64,000 nt of DNA from Clostridia bacterium (GCA_017546665.1 JAFYSE010000039.1:21065-85064), one strand, 5' to 3'; counted from the first letter of the stretch, positions 24,306 through 33,585 are shown. Program-made: numbers and translations. The notes: generated from the letters alone by a model not told the origin.

Positions 24306-25274
24306 TTGGCATCAAAATATTCTGTTTCTTTGGAAAAAATAATCAATGAATTTGGTCTTGAAACAATTTATTTACCATGTGACGCATCTGAACTTTCAAT
24401 AACATCTCAAGAGGTAAATCGTCCGGGACTTTTACTTGCAGGTAACGATAAATACTTTGACCCTGCACGTGTTCAGTACTTAGGTTTTTCTGAATTTGAG
24501 TTTATAAAATCATTCAGCAAGGAACAACAGTTTGAATGTATTGAACGACTTTTTAGCAAACAACCGTCCGTTGTTATTATCACAAGGAGTCTTGAGCCCT
24601 TGGATGGTATGGTTGAGTGTGCAAAAAAATATCAGGTTCCGATTATTAGGACAGCTGAAGCAACATCTGCAAGTATGTCAACACTTATCTATTTCCTCGG
24701 TACTGCATTGGCACCACGAATAACTCGCCATGGCGTTCTTGTTGAGGTTTATGGTGAAGGTGTTCTTATAGTTGGTGACAGTGGTGTTGGTAAAAGCGAG
24801 ACTGCTATTGAACTTATTAAGCGCGGTCATCGTCTTATTGCTGATGATGCTGTTGAAATAAGAAAAGCTTCTGCTAAAACTCTTGTTGGTTCAGCACCTG
24901 ATAATATTCGTCATTTCATTGAACTTCGTGGCATAGGTATTATCAATGCTCGTCGTCTTTTTGGTATGGGTGCAGTTAAGCTTACTGAAAAAATCAATAT
25001 GGTTATTCAGCTTGAACCTTGGGATAGCTCAAAGGTATATGACCGTATGGGCTTGGATAATGAATACATAACAATTATGGATGTTAAAATTCCATTGACT
25101 GTTGTACCTGTTAAGCCGGGTAGAAACCTTGCAGTTATAATTGAATGTGCGGCAATGAATAACAGACAGAAAAAAATGGGCTATAATGCTGCTCGTGAGC
25201 TTTTACACCATCTTGGTATGGATGAAGGCTATGAGCCTAAGGCACATGAAGTAGACATATGGCAAAACTATTAA
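24306..25274 (+). CDS. hprK: HPr kinase/phosphorylase
   Basis: 322 residues from TTG 24306, which lies 8 bases after GGGGAGGT; an in-frame TTG at 24282 precedes this site and is unlikely. The C-terminal kinase domain has the P-loop GDSGVGKSE (about 157-165) and the family signature FIELRGIGIINARRLFGMGAV. HprK phosphorylates or dephosphorylates Ser46 of HPr and thereby controls carbon catabolite repression and sugar uptake. It heads a nine-gene run of cell-wall, regulatory and secretion genes with spacings mostly under 40 bases. Confidence 0.97.
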   Translation: MASKYSVSLEKIINEFGLETIYLPCDASELSITSQEVNRPGLLLAGNDKYFDPARVQYLGFSEFEFIKSFSKEQQFECIERLFSKQPSVVIITRSLEPLDGMVECAKKYQVPIIRTAEATSASMSTLIYFLGTALAPRITRHGVLVEVYGEGVLIVGDSGVGKSETAIELIKRGHRLIADDAVEIRKASAKTLVGSAPDNIRHFIELRGIGIINARRLFGMGAVKLTEKINMVIQLEPWDSSKVYDRMGLDNEYITIMDVKIPLTVVPVKPGRNLAVIIECAAMNNRQKKMGYNAARELLHHLGMDEGYEPKAHEVDIWQNY

Positions 25275-25308
25275 TTCACATATAGATTTGAAGAAAGAAG
25301 GGTAATCT

Positions 25309-26214
25309 GTGTATAAGGAAATTGCATTATTTGCTGAAAAATTGGGAGCAACAGTTGAATTTAATGCTCCAATGAAAAAATATACAAGTTTTAAATGTGG
25401 CGGTAATGCAAGTCTTTTGATTACACCGACTTCTTCTGATTCGCTTCAAAAAATCATTTCATACTGTTACACAAAAAATATCAAACCATTAATCATTGGA
25501 AATGGTTCTAACCTTTTGGTTACTGACAATGGTATTAATAATATTGTGATAAAAATTGGCTCTAAAATGTCACAAATTGAATTGATTGATGAAACAACTA
25601 TTTTTTGTGAAGCAGGTGCTTCATTAAAAAGCCTTTGTATGTTTGCACTTGAAAATTCACTTTCAGGTCTTGAGTTTGCTTATGGAATCCCCGGTACTCT
25701 CGGTGGTGCGGTTTATATGAATGCAGGTGCTTATGGTGGGGAAATGAAAGATGTTCTTTTCTCTTGTAAGCACATAGACGAGAATGGAAATGTAGGCGAA
25801 ATAGAACAGAATGAACTTAATTTGAGATATCGTGGTAGTGCATATACTGACAATGGTTGTACAGTTGTATCGGCGATAATGAAGCTTAAAAAAGCTGAAA
25901 AGACTGATATTAAGGGTGCTATGGACGATAAACTTCAAAGAAGAAAAGATAAACAACCTTTGGAGTATCCAAGTGCAGGCAGTACATTCAAACGACCTGA
26001 AGGCTATTTCGCAGGTGCACTTATTGAAGAAAGTGGTCTTAAAGGATACACTGTCGGTGGTGCACAGGTAAGTGAAAAACATGCAGGTTTTGTAATAAAT
26101 AAAAACAATGCAACAGCCACAGACATTATTACTCTTATTAAAGATGTTCAAAAGATTGTTTTTGAAAATTCGGGAATAATGCTTGAAACTGAAGTTAAAA
26201 TTATAGGTGATTAA
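25309..26214 (+). CDS. murB: UDP-N-acetylenolpyruvoylglucosamine reductase
   Basis: 301 residues, type IIb MurB. It reduces UDP-GlcNAc-enolpyruvate to UDP-MurNAc using NADPH and bound FAD, an early cytoplasmic step of peptidoglycan synthesis. Visible: KKYTSFKCGGNAS, the FAD-binding IGNGSNLLVTDNG, GIPGTLGGAVYMNAGAYGGE, RYRGSAY, and the C-terminal PSAGSTFKRPEGYFAGALIE with catalytic Ser and the late Glu in LETEVKIIG. The start is GTG 25309 with GAAGGG upstream. It overlaps nothing and is 34 bases after hprK. Confidence 0.97.
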   Translation: MYKEIALFAEKLGATVEFNAPMKKYTSFKCGGNASLLITPTSSDSLQKIISYCYTKNIKPLIIGNGSNLLVTDNGINNIVIKIGSKMSQIELIDETTIFCEAGASLKSLCMFALENSLSGLEFAYGIPGTLGGAVYMNAGAYGGEMKDVLFSCKHIDENGNVGEIEQNELNLRYRGSAYTDNGCTVVSAIMKLKKAEKTDIKGAMDDKLQRRKDKQPLEYPSAGSTFKRPEGYFAGALIEESGLKGYTVGGAQVSEKHAGFVINKNNATATDIITLIKDVQKIVFENSGIMLETEVKIIGD

Positions 26215-26227
26215 AGGAGAGACACAT

Positions 26228-27088
26228 ATGCAACTTGTAATTGTAACTGGAATGTCCGGTGCAGGAAAATCAAGAGTAATCGACTCATTAGAGGATATTG
26301 GTTTTTTCTGCGTAGATAATATGACACCTCAACTTATTCCAACATTTGTACAGATTCTTAACGACTCTGCAGAAATCAGAGAAAAAGTTGCTATTGTTGC
26401 CGATGTTCGTCTTGGCGGTACATTTTCAAGTCTTTTTTCAGCACTTGAAGAGCTTAAAAATATGGAATGTGAGTACAAGGTTCTTTTTGTGGATGCAGAT
26501 AATGATGTTATTATTCGCAGATATCAGGAAACTAGAAGAAAGCATCCATTGTCTAAATTTGATGCATCTAAGTCCTTATTGGATATCATTCTACAGGAAC
26601 GTGAAATGGTAAAGGGTGCAAGAGATATTGCAGATTATATAATTGACTCATCATATTTATCAATGGCTCAACTTAAAGAAAGAGTTGCATCTTTATTCTT
26701 TGAAGATGTATCAAGGACAATGAAGATTAGTGTTCTTTCTTTCGGCTTTAAGTATGGCTCACCTAAGGATTCAGATTTAGTTTTTGATGTGCGTTGCTTA
26801 CCCAATCCATTTTATGTGCCTGAATTAAAACATCAAACAGGGCTTGATAAACCAGTTTATGATTATGTTATGAGCTTTGATGAAGCAAAAGGACTTGAAC
26901 CAAAGCTTCTCGACTTGGTTTCATATCTTGTACCATTGTATAGAAGTGAAGGTAAAAGTCAGCTTACAATTTCTGTGGGTTGCACCGGTGGTAAACATCG
27001 TTCAGTTGTTTTCGCAGAAAAACTATATAACAAAATTAAGGAAGACGGATTTAATGTATCTGTATATCACAGAGATATAAATAGATAA
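26228..27088 (+). CDS. rapZ: RapZ/YvcJ family nucleotide-binding adaptor
   Basis: 286 residues. Walker A GMSGAGKS at residues 8-15, FFCVDNMTPQLIP, and the C-terminal SVGCTGGKHRSVVFAEKL, which together define RapZ (YvcJ). In E. coli it guides RNase E to GlmZ and so adjusts glmS; in Bacillus YvcJ affects competence gene expression. AAAGGAGA is 8 bases upstream of ATG 26228. The usual neighbour yvcK/glmR, normally between rapZ and whiA, is absent here. Confidence 0.96.
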   Translation: MQLVIVTGMSGAGKSRVIDSLEDIGFFCVDNMTPQLIPTFVQILNDSAEIREKVAIVADVRLGGTFSSLFSALEELKNMECEYKVLFVDADNDVIIRRYQETRRKHPLSKFDASKSLLDIILQEREMVKGARDIADYIIDSSYLSMAQLKERVASLFFEDVSRTMKISVLSFGFKYGSPKDSDLVFDVRCLPNPFYVPELKHQTGLDKPVYDYVMSFDEAKGLEPKLLDLVSYLVPLYRSEGKSQLTISVGCTGGKHRSVVFAEKLYNKIKEDGFNVSVYHRDINR

Positions 27089-27101
27089 GGGATTTTTCAA
27101 T

Positions 27102-28007
27102 ATGTCATTTTCAGCAGAAGTAAAAAATGAAATATTATCCACAGAAGGCATGGATGAGTGCTGTCTGCATGCCTTTGCTTATGGAATTATGCTTTTTTCA
27201 AGAGCCTTTTCATATTATGATATGTATCTTGTAACAGAGCATGGTGGCGTTGCACAAACATATTATGAATTAATGAGAAATGTGTGTAAGGTTAAACCGA
27301 ATTTCATTAAATCAGATGCAGGTAAATACAAAATTGAAATAACGGAGAAAGAAGACAGAATAAAAGTTTTAAAAACCTTTGGATATGATAAAAAGAGTGG
27401 TGCATCAAGAATTAATTGGGGGAATTTTACCGATGATTGTTGTAAAGTCGCATTCTTAAAAGGTGCTTTTTTAACTTGTGGTACGGTTAATGACCCAAAC
27501 AAAAACTATCATCTTGAATTTGTTGTACCATATATGAATTTAAGCAAGGATTTGAATTTGTTTATAACGGATTATCCCGACTTGAGCGTTACACCCAAAA
27601 GTATAACTCGTAATTCTAATTACGTTATATATTTTAAAGATAGCGAATCCATTGAGGATTTGTTAACTGTTATGGGAGCTTTTAATTCATCACTTGAAGT
27701 GATGGGTGTTAAAATGTATAAGGATGTCAGAAATAATGTTAATCGTAAACTTAACTTTGAGAATGCAAATCTCGATAAAACAATATCTGCTGCATCCAAA
27801 CAAACAAATGCTATTTTACATATAAAAAATATGGTGGGACTATCATATTTATCCGATGATTTGAGAGAACTTGCAGAATTAAGAATTGAAAATCCTGATA
27901 TGTCATTACGTGAATTGGGTAATAGCTTAACAAATCCTATTTCACGTTCAGGAGTTAATCATAGATTACAAAAACTATGTGAAATAGCGGCAGAAATAAA
28001 GAAGTAG
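27102..28007 (+). CDS. whiA: WhiA-family DNA-binding protein
   Basis: 301 residues: N-terminal LAGLIDADG-like fold (SFSAEVKNEILSTEGMDECC, FLKGAFLTCGTVNDPNKNYHLEFVV) and a C-terminal helix-turn-helix (LRELAELRIENPDMSLRELGNSLTNPISRSGVNHRLQKLCEIA). In Streptomyces WhiA is a sporulation regulator; in Bacillus it affects cell division and chromosome segregation. It starts 13 bases after rapZ, the almost universal neighbour in Firmicutes and Actinobacteria. Confidence 0.96.
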   Translation: MSFSAEVKNEILSTEGMDECCLHAFAYGIMLFSRAFSYYDMYLVTEHGGVAQTYYELMRNVCKVKPNFIKSDAGKYKIEITEKEDRIKVLKTFGYDKKSGASRINWGNFTDDCCKVAFLKGAFLTCGTVNDPNKNYHLEFVVPYMNLSKDLNLFITDYPDLSVTPKSITRNSNYVIYFKDSESIEDLLTVMGAFNSSLEVMGVKMYKDVRNNVNRKLNFENANLDKTISAASKQTNAILHIKNMVGLSYLSDDLRELAELRIENPDMSLRELGNSLTNPISRSGVNHRLQKLCEIAAEIKK

Positions 28008-28015
28008 GTGCTTAT

Positions 28016-28615
28016 ATGAGAAAACAAGAGAATTACTCAGTAACATTTAATACAGAAGAAGTAATTCCCACAAATACTAAAAAGGGTATTTGGGATTTTA
28101 TATATGGATGGCTTGACTCATTAGTATTTGCCATTATGCTTATTCTTGTTGTATTTGTCTTTGCATTCAGAATAGTTGGGGTTATTGGTGATTCAATGAA
28201 TCCAACACTTCAAAGTGGTGAGTGGTTGGCAGTAAAAGCCATTAATACCTCAATTAACAGAGGAGACATAGTTATTGTAACACAGCCTAATGACCTCAAT
28301 GAGCCTCTAGTTAAAAGGGTAATTGCAGTTGGTGGAGATACTCTTGATATTGATTTTAAAAGGGGTCAGGTAAAGGTCAACAACGAAATTCTTGATGAAC
28401 CATATATTGCAGAATTGACAAATAGACGTGGTGATTTTACTGGACCAATAACAATTCCTGAAGGCTATGTGTTTGTAATGGGTGATAATCGAAATGACTC
28501 ACTTGACAGTCGTTTTAATTCAGTTGGTTTAATTGATGAAAGATATGTGCTTGGTGTTGCTGAATTTAGATTTTATCCATTTGATACCTTGGAGATAAAT
28601 AGTGATGAAAAATAA
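28016..28615 (+). CDS. lepB: type I signal peptidase (first of tandem pair)
   Basis: 199 residues. A cytoplasmic N-terminus of about 33 residues, one membrane helix (about 34-52) and the extracytoplasmic catalytic part with the Ser/Lys dyad: Ser60 in GDSMNPTL and Lys100 in LVKRVIAVGGD, then GYVFVMGDNRNDSLDSR. It removes Sec and Tat signal peptides. It starts 8 bases after whiA, with TAGGTG upstream. A second, different signal peptidase follows with a short overlap. Confidence 0.95.
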   Translation: MRKQENYSVTFNTEEVIPTNTKKGIWDFIYGWLDSLVFAIMLILVVFVFAFRIVGVIGDSMNPTLQSGEWLAVKAINTSINRGDIVIVTQPNDLNEPLVKRVIAVGGDTLDIDFKRGQVKVNNEILDEPYIAELTNRRGDFTGPITIPEGYVFVMGDNRNDSLDSRFNSVGLIDERYVLGVAEFRFYPFDTLEINSDEK

Positions 28616-29156
28616 TAAAGTATTGACAGGTGCATATGAACTTGCATCAACGGTTGTATCTTCCGTTTTGATAATGTGTATAATATTTACATTCTTCTTT
28701 AAAGTTTCAACGGTAAATGGCCAGTCAATGGAAAACACCTTGTATGAGGGTGACCAGCTTATTATAAGTGCATTTTCAAAAGATGTGAAATATGGTGATG
28801 TTGTTATTATTTCACAGCCCAATGTGTACAGCAAAGTGCTTATTAAAAGAGTAATTGCAGTTGGTGGACAAACAGTAGAATTTGATTATAAAAAAGGTAC
28901 TGTTTCGGTTGATGGGGAAGTGCTTGAAGAAAACTACATCAAAGAAGAAATGGTTATATCGCCATTGATAAATAAAACTTATTTTGTCCCGGAAGGAAAA
29001 CTGTTTGTAATGGGAGATAATCGCAATCATTCTGCCGATAGCCGAGACATTGGGGTTGGAATGATTGATGAAGATTACATTATTGGTAAAGTTTTGTATC
29101 GTTTAGGTGATAAAGAATTGTTTAATTCTGATTTTAAGGAGCTTCAAAATGGCTGA
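28605..29156 (+). CDS. type I signal peptidase (second of tandem pair)
   Basis: 183 residues from ATG 28605 (GGAG 10 bases upstream); a GTG at 28602 is also in frame. One membrane helix (about 15-33), the nucleophile Ser41 in GQSMENTL, Lys81 in LIKRVIAVGGQ, and the box GKLFVMGDNRNHSADSRDIG. It is only moderately similar to its neighbour, so it is an older duplicate. It overlaps the upstream gene by 11 bases and the downstream rbgA by 8, so all three are translated together. Confidence 0.95.
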   Translation: MKNNKVLTGAYELASTVVSSVLIMCIIFTFFFKVSTVNGQSMENTLYEGDQLIISAFSKDVKYGDVVIISQPNVYSKVLIKRVIAVGGQTVEFDYKKGTVSVDGEVLEENYIKEEMVISPLINKTYFVPEGKLFVMGDNRNHSADSRDIGVGMIDEDYIIGKVLYRLGDKELFNSDFKELQNG

Positions 29157-30015
29157 CACTCAAAGACAAATTGTTCAATGGTTTCCTGGTCATATGGCAA
29201 AAACGCGACGTCTTATTAAAGAAAGTCTATCTCTTGTTGATGGGGTAACAGAAATCATTGATGCAAGAATTCCAAGCAGTAGTTCAAATCCTGAACTTGA
29301 AGAATTAATTAACGGTAAACCACGAATCGTCCTTTTAAACAAATGTGATTTGGCCGATAAAAATACTACTAACCAATGGGTAGAGTATTATAAGAAAAAA
29401 GGTGTTTGTGCAATTCCTGTTGACTGTCGTACAGGTAAAGGACTTAACAATTACATTACTTCTGTCAAAGAGGTTTTAAAAGATGTAATTAAGAAAAATG
29501 AAGACAGGGGAATGCCGGGAAAAGCTCTTAGAATTATGGTTGTTGGTATTCCAAATACAGGTAAATCTTCTTTTATAAATCGAATGGCAGGGTCTGCAAA
29601 GGCTAAGGTTGCTGACAAGGCCGGTGTAACAAGACATAATCAATGGTTTCCCCTTGGAAATGGTATCGAATTGCTTGATACTCCCGGTGTTTTGTGGCCA
29701 AAATTTGATGACCCTAAAGTGGGGGACAGACTTGCATTTATTGGCTCGGTTAAGGACGAAATTCTCGACGCAGAAACATTAGCAATCAGGCTTTTGGAAG
29801 TAATGAAAAGGGATTATCCCGATAGACTTATAGAGAGATATAAGATAGTGGATTTTGCCGATAAAGAAGCATGGGAAGTTCTTGAAATGATTGGCAAGAA
29901 ACGTGGAATGATGATAAAGGGTGGAGAGATTGACTACGAAAGAGCCTCTGTAATGTTGCTAGATGAGTACCGTGGAGGAAAACTCGGATTAATTTCTCTT
30001 GAAAAACCGGAGTAA
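29149..30015 (+). CDS. rbgA: ribosome biogenesis GTPase YlqF/RbgA
   Basis: 288 residues. A circularly permuted GTPase: the G4 motif NKCDLAD comes before G1 GIPNTGKSS and G3 DTPGV. The start region QIVQWFPGHMAKTRR is diagnostic. RbgA is needed for late assembly of the 50S subunit around helix 81-85 and uL16. ATG 29149, preceded by AAGGAG, overlaps the last 8 bases of the signal peptidase gene. Confidence 0.97.
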   Translation: MADTQRQIVQWFPGHMAKTRRLIKESLSLVDGVTEIIDARIPSSSSNPELEELINGKPRIVLLNKCDLADKNTTNQWVEYYKKKGVCAIPVDCRTGKGLNNYITSVKEVLKDVIKKNEDRGMPGKALRIMVVGIPNTGKSSFINRMAGSAKAKVADKAGVTRHNQWFPLGNGIELLDTPGVLWPKFDDPKVGDRLAFIGSVKDEILDAETLAIRLLEVMKRDYPDRLIERYKIVDFADKEAWEVLEMIGKKRGMMIKGGEIDYERASVMLLDEYRGGKLGLISLEKPE

Positions 30016-30018
30016 ACT

Positions 30019-30624
30019 ATGGATTATTTGTATGAAGAAAAGGCCTTAAATGCAGGTTATAAAGTAATTTGTGGAATTGATGAAGCAGGTCGTGGTCCTT
30101 TGGCAGGACCAGTACACGCTGCAGCAGTAATTCTTCCGTTAGGGCTTGAAATTGAAGGTCTTAATGACTCAAAAAAATTAACAGAAAAGAAAAGAGAACA
30201 ACTTTTTGACGTTATTTGCGAGAAAGCTCTTGACTATTCAATTGGCATCGCAACGGAAAAGGAAATTGATGAGATTAATATTCTTAATGCAACTTTTCTT
30301 GCTATGCACAGAGCGGTTGAAGGACTTAAAATAAAGCCAGATTATGCTTTGATAGATGGTAATCAGTACCCTAAAATTCCATTTATAGCAGAGGAAACGG
30401 TGGTTAAAGGGGATGCTAAAAGTATGTCTATTGCAGCAGCGTCTATTTTAGCAAAGGTTAGTCGTGACAGATTTATGCTTGAAAAGGCGATGGAATATCC
30501 ACAATATCAGTTTGAAAAGCATAAAGGATATGGCACAAAGGTACATTATGAGGCATTAAAAGAGTTTGGTCCGTCACCGATACATAGATTATCCTTTTTG
30601 AAAAAATTCTATGGTGAAAAATAA
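30019..30624 (+). CDS. rnhB: ribonuclease HII
   Basis: 201 residues. Active-site motif GIDEAGRGPLAGPV with Asp21 and Glu22, then LNDSKKLTEKKRE, YALIDGNQ and AASILAKVSRDRFM. It nicks RNA in RNA/DNA hybrids and removes single ribonucleotides from DNA. Starts 3 bases after rbgA, the standard neighbour pair rbgA-rnhB in Firmicutes; its stop shares one base with the start of the next gene. Confidence 0.97.
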   Translation: MDYLYEEKALNAGYKVICGIDEAGRGPLAGPVHAAAVILPLGLEIEGLNDSKKLTEKKREQLFDVICEKALDYSIGIATEKEIDEINILNATFLAMHRAVEGLKIKPDYALIDGNQYPKIPFIAEETVVKGDAKSMSIAAASILAKVSRDRFMLEKAMEYPQYQFEKHKGYGTKVHYEALKEFGPSPIHRLSFLKKFYGEK

Positions 30625-30989
30625 TGGATAAACAATTACTTGGTATTCATGGTGAGTTTATAGCCTCAAGATATTTGAGAGAGCATGGATATGATATTCT
30701 TTGTGCTAATTATAGTTGCCGTTTAGGTGAAATTGACCTTATCGCAGAAGATAAGAAGTATGTGTGCTTTGTTGAGGTCAAGACACGAAGCGAAAATATG
30801 AAATATTCTCCTGCAGATGCTGTTGATATGCCGAAACGAAAACGCATAATCGCAACATCAAACCTGTTTTTGAAGGAAAATGAAATTGATAGACAACCAA
30901 GATTTGATATTATTGAAGTTTATTTTGAAAATAATGAACCTTTTAAATTAAATCACATCGAAGGTGCATTCGATGCTGAGGGTCAATAA
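30624..30989 (+). CDS. YraN/UPF0102 family endonuclease-like protein
   Basis: 121 residues of the YraN family with a PD-(D/E)xK-type nuclease fold: GEFIASRYLREHGYDIL, the catalytic-like ENLIA segment in CRLGEIDLIAEDKKYVCFVEVKTR (Glu, Asp and ExK pattern), and RQPRFDIIEVYF. The nuclease activity is predicted from the fold, not proven. Starts in the stop codon of rnhB, again the standard rnhB-yraN order. It appears to be the last gene of the hprK run; no strong terminator follows. Confidence 0.93.
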   Translation: MDKQLLGIHGEFIASRYLREHGYDILCANYSCRLGEIDLIAEDKKYVCFVEVKTRSENMKYSPADAVDMPKRKRIIATSNLFLKENEIDRQPRFDIIEVYFENNEPFKLNHIEGAFDAEGQ

Positions 30990-30996
30990 ATTGTAG

Positions 30997-31025
30997 TTGA
31001 AAATAATAATTTAATATGATAAAAT
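30997..31025 (+). promoter_or_regulatory. possible SigA-type promoter of thrC
   Basis: TTGAAA (30997-31002), 17-base spacer, TAAAAT (31020-31025), 25 bases before thrC. Confidence 0.5.
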
Positions 31026-31050
31026 ACCACACGAAAAGGATGTGTTTTAA

Positions 31051-32544
31051 ATGTTTTATACAAGTACAAGAGACAAGTCAGTTAAAGTGACTGCAGCTGA
31101 AGCTATTGCAAAAGGCATTTCATCAGAAGGTGGGCTTTTTGTTCCAACTGAAATTCCTGCAATCTCACTTGAGTTTATTGAAAAACTTGTCCCAATGACT
31201 TATATAGAAAGAGCGAAAGAAGTTTTAAGACTTTACCTTACAGATTTCACTGAGGACGAACTTTCAATGTGTGTTGAGGGTGCGTATAAAGCAGGTAAGT
31301 TTAGTTCTGATAAAGTAGCTCCTTTGTATAAATTGTCAGAAAAAGCAAATGTTCTTGAATTATGGAGAGGCCCAACTTGCGCTTTTAAAGATATGGCACT
31401 TCAGCTCCTTCCATACCTTCTTACAGTTTCAGCAGGCAAGACTGTAAAGGATACAGAAATTGTAATTCTCGTTGCAACATCAGGTGATACAGGTAAAGCT
31501 GCACTTGAAGGCTTTGCAGATGTTCCAAATACAAAAATTCTTGTTTTCTATCCAGTTGACGGTGTTAGCCCAATGCAGAAACTTCAGATGACTACACAGG
31601 AAGGTTCTAATGTTAGTGTTTGTGCTATTGAAGGTAACTTTGACGACGCACAGAGTGGTGTTAAGAAAATCTTTACTGATAAAGATATTGAAAAGAAATT
31701 CAAGGAGAATGGTCTTGCATTCTCATCTGCTAACTCAATTAACTGGGGCCGTCTTGTTCCACAGATTGTTTACTATGTATCAGCATATTGTGATATGATT
31801 GAGAATGGTGAACTCAAAAATGGTGAAGCAATGAACGTTGTAGTTCCAACAGGTAATTTTGGTAACATTCTTGCTGCTTATTATGCAAAGAGAATGGGTG
31901 TGCCTGTAAAAACACTTATTTGTGCATCAAATGCTAATAATGTTCTTACAGATTTCCTTTCAACAGGTACTTATGATAAGAACAGAGATTTCTATTGTAC
32001 AACATCTCCATCAATGGATATTCTTATTTCAAGTAACCTCGAAAGACTTCTTTTCCACCTTTGTGGTGAAAATGATACTCAGGTTGCAGAGTGGATGGCA
32101 TCACTTAATAATGAGGGTAAATATACTGTTTCTGCAGAGGTTGCAGACGAAGTGAAAGCATTGTTTGCAGCAGGTTGCTGTGATGATGTAGAAACCAAAG
32201 TAACTATCGGCAAGGTGTTTGAAGATAAGAATTATCTTTGCGATACTCATACAGCAGTTGCTGTTAAGGTTTATGATGATTATGTTGAAAAAACAGGAGA
32301 TAACACACCAACTGTTATTGCATCAACTGCAAACCCATATAAATTCTCTGCAAGTGTTCTTGCTGCAATTACAGATGAAATCAAAGCAGACAACGAGTTT
32401 GATATGGTTGATGAACTCTTCCAAAAATCAGATGAGCCTGTACCACAACAACTTGCAACTCTTAAGGGTAAAGAACCACGTTTTACAAGAGTGAGCAAAA
32501 AAGAAGATATGAAACAGGTTGTTTTTGATATGTTAGGCATCTAA
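31051..32544 (+). CDS. thrC: threonine synthase
   Basis: 497 residues of the long threonine synthase type, which converts O-phosphohomoserine to threonine with PLP. Landmarks: FYTSTRDKSVKVTAAEAIAKGISSEGGLFVP at the N-terminus, the PLP lysine Lys113 in GPTCAFKDMALQLLP, ATSGDTGKAALEGF, and PTGNFGNILAAYYAKRMG. Weak Shine-Dalgarno (AAAAGGATG). No other threonine genes are adjacent, so it stands alone between two terminators or promoters. Confidence 0.97.
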   Translation: MFYTSTRDKSVKVTAAEAIAKGISSEGGLFVPTEIPAISLEFIEKLVPMTYIERAKEVLRLYLTDFTEDELSMCVEGAYKAGKFSSDKVAPLYKLSEKANVLELWRGPTCAFKDMALQLLPYLLTVSAGKTVKDTEIVILVATSGDTGKAALEGFADVPNTKILVFYPVDGVSPMQKLQMTTQEGSNVSVCAIEGNFDDAQSGVKKIFTDKDIEKKFKENGLAFSSANSINWGRLVPQIVYYVSAYCDMIENGELKNGEAMNVVVPTGNFGNILAAYYAKRMGVPVKTLICASNANNVLTDFLSTGTYDKNRDFYCTTSPSMDILISSNLERLLFHLCGENDTQVAEWMASLNNEGKYTVSAEVADEVKALFAAGCCDDVETKVTIGKVFEDKNYLCDTHTAVAVKVYDDYVEKTGDNTPTVIASTANPYKFSASVLAAITDEIKADNEFDMVDELFQKSDEPVPQQLATLKGKEPRFTRVSKKEDMKQVVFDMLGI

Positions 32545-32555
32545 GCCCGAATAGT

Positions 32556-32592
32556 AATGCGGAAACCGTGTTTGATTCGGTTTCCGCATTTG
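32556..32592. terminator. bidirectional terminator between thrC and DUF1540 gene
   Basis: AATGCGGAAACCG (32556-32568) and CGGTTTCCGCATT (32578-32590) form a 13-bp stem. It lies between convergent genes. Confidence 0.88.
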
Positions 32593-32600
32593 AATTTAGT

Positions 32601-32765
32601 TTATTCTACGTCAGAAACTTTTAATTTAAATGTTGCACACCTTGTATCGTCGCAAGTACAGGCACTGTGTGTACCAACTTTGATGCTGTTAGCTGTACAG
32701 TTCATGTGACCGTCATTAAATGTGCAGTGACAAGCGTCACAAGTAATATTCTTATTCTTTTCCAT
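32601..32765 (-). CDS. DUF1540 cysteine-rich small protein
   Basis: 54 residues read on the minus strand from ATG 32765, with a perfect AAAGGAGG site upstream. Six cysteines and three histidines in the pattern TCDACHCTFNDGHMNCTANSIKVGTHSACTCDDTRCATF match the DUF1540 family of short, probably metal-binding proteins common in Firmicutes, some of which occur in spores. Function unknown. It is convergent with thrC. Confidence 0.85.
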   Translation of the reverse strand: MEKNKNITCDACHCTFNDGHMNCTANSIKVGTHSACTCDDTRCATFKLKVSDVE

Positions 32766-32834
32766 TTTCAATTCCTCCTTTCAACTATATTTTTTGAAAG
32801 TTCGTTATAATTATTCATTAGGAGAAAATTCTTT

Positions 32835-33524
32835 ATGTCAGTTTTTGTGATTGGTGATACACATTTATCATTCTCAGTTAATAAGCCCATGGATATTTTC
32901 AAGGGCTGGGACGATTATGCCCAAAGACTTGAGAAAAATTGGCAAAGATTGATTTCAAAAGATGATACTGTCATTATAAATGGTGACGTATCCTGGGCTA
33001 TGAGCCTTGAGGAGGCAGAAAAGGATTTTGAGTTTTTAAATGGATTGAACGGAACAAAAATCATTTCTAAAGGCAATCATGACTATTGGTGGAACACTAT
33101 TGCAAAAATGGAAAAATTTTGTAAAGAAAAGGGCTTCGATACAATTAGATTTCTTCATAATAATGCGTATAAAATAGGAAATATATCAATAGCAGGAACA
33201 CGAGGTTGGTTTTTTGATGCAGAAACTGAAAACATAGATAAGGTGATGGCTCGTGAATGTGCACGACTTCAACGCTCTATTGACGAGGCAAGAAAACTTG
33301 GTGGGGAAGTTGTTGTTTTTCTTCACTATCCACCAATTAGTATTAACAAAAAATGTGACCCTATTTTCGATGTTTTAAAAGATAATAATATTGAAAGATG
33401 CTATTATGGACATCTTCATGGTGGTGCAATCAAGGGTGCTGTAAATGAAGAAAAAGAAGGCGTAAAATTCCGTCTTGTTTCCGCAGATTTTTTAGAATTT
33501 TGTCCGCATCTTGTAAATTTATAG
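32835..33524 (+). CDS. calcineurin-like metallophosphoesterase
   Basis: 229 residues with the full metallophosphoesterase set: GDTHL (metal-binding Asp/His), NGDVSWAM, KGNHDYWW and the late GHLHGGA, plus FLHYPP. The domain is complete and there is nothing else in the protein. The Clostridial family with this GDVSWAM/NHDYWW wording has no established substrate. ATTAGGAGAAAA precedes the ATG at 32835. It is a single gene ahead of the tig promoter. Confidence 0.92.
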   Translation: MSVFVIGDTHLSFSVNKPMDIFKGWDDYAQRLEKNWQRLISKDDTVIINGDVSWAMSLEEAEKDFEFLNGLNGTKIISKGNHDYWWNTIAKMEKFCKEKGFDTIRFLHNNAYKIGNISIAGTRGWFFDAETENIDKVMARECARLQRSIDEARKLGGEVVVFLHYPPISINKKCDPIFDVLKDNNIERCYYGHLHGGAIKGAVNEEKEGVKFRLVSADFLEFCPHLVNL

Positions 33525-33585
33525 AGAATTTCTCTTAAAATACTGTCAAAAGTTTCTTTTTTATAAGAAAAACTTAAGGAAAATA

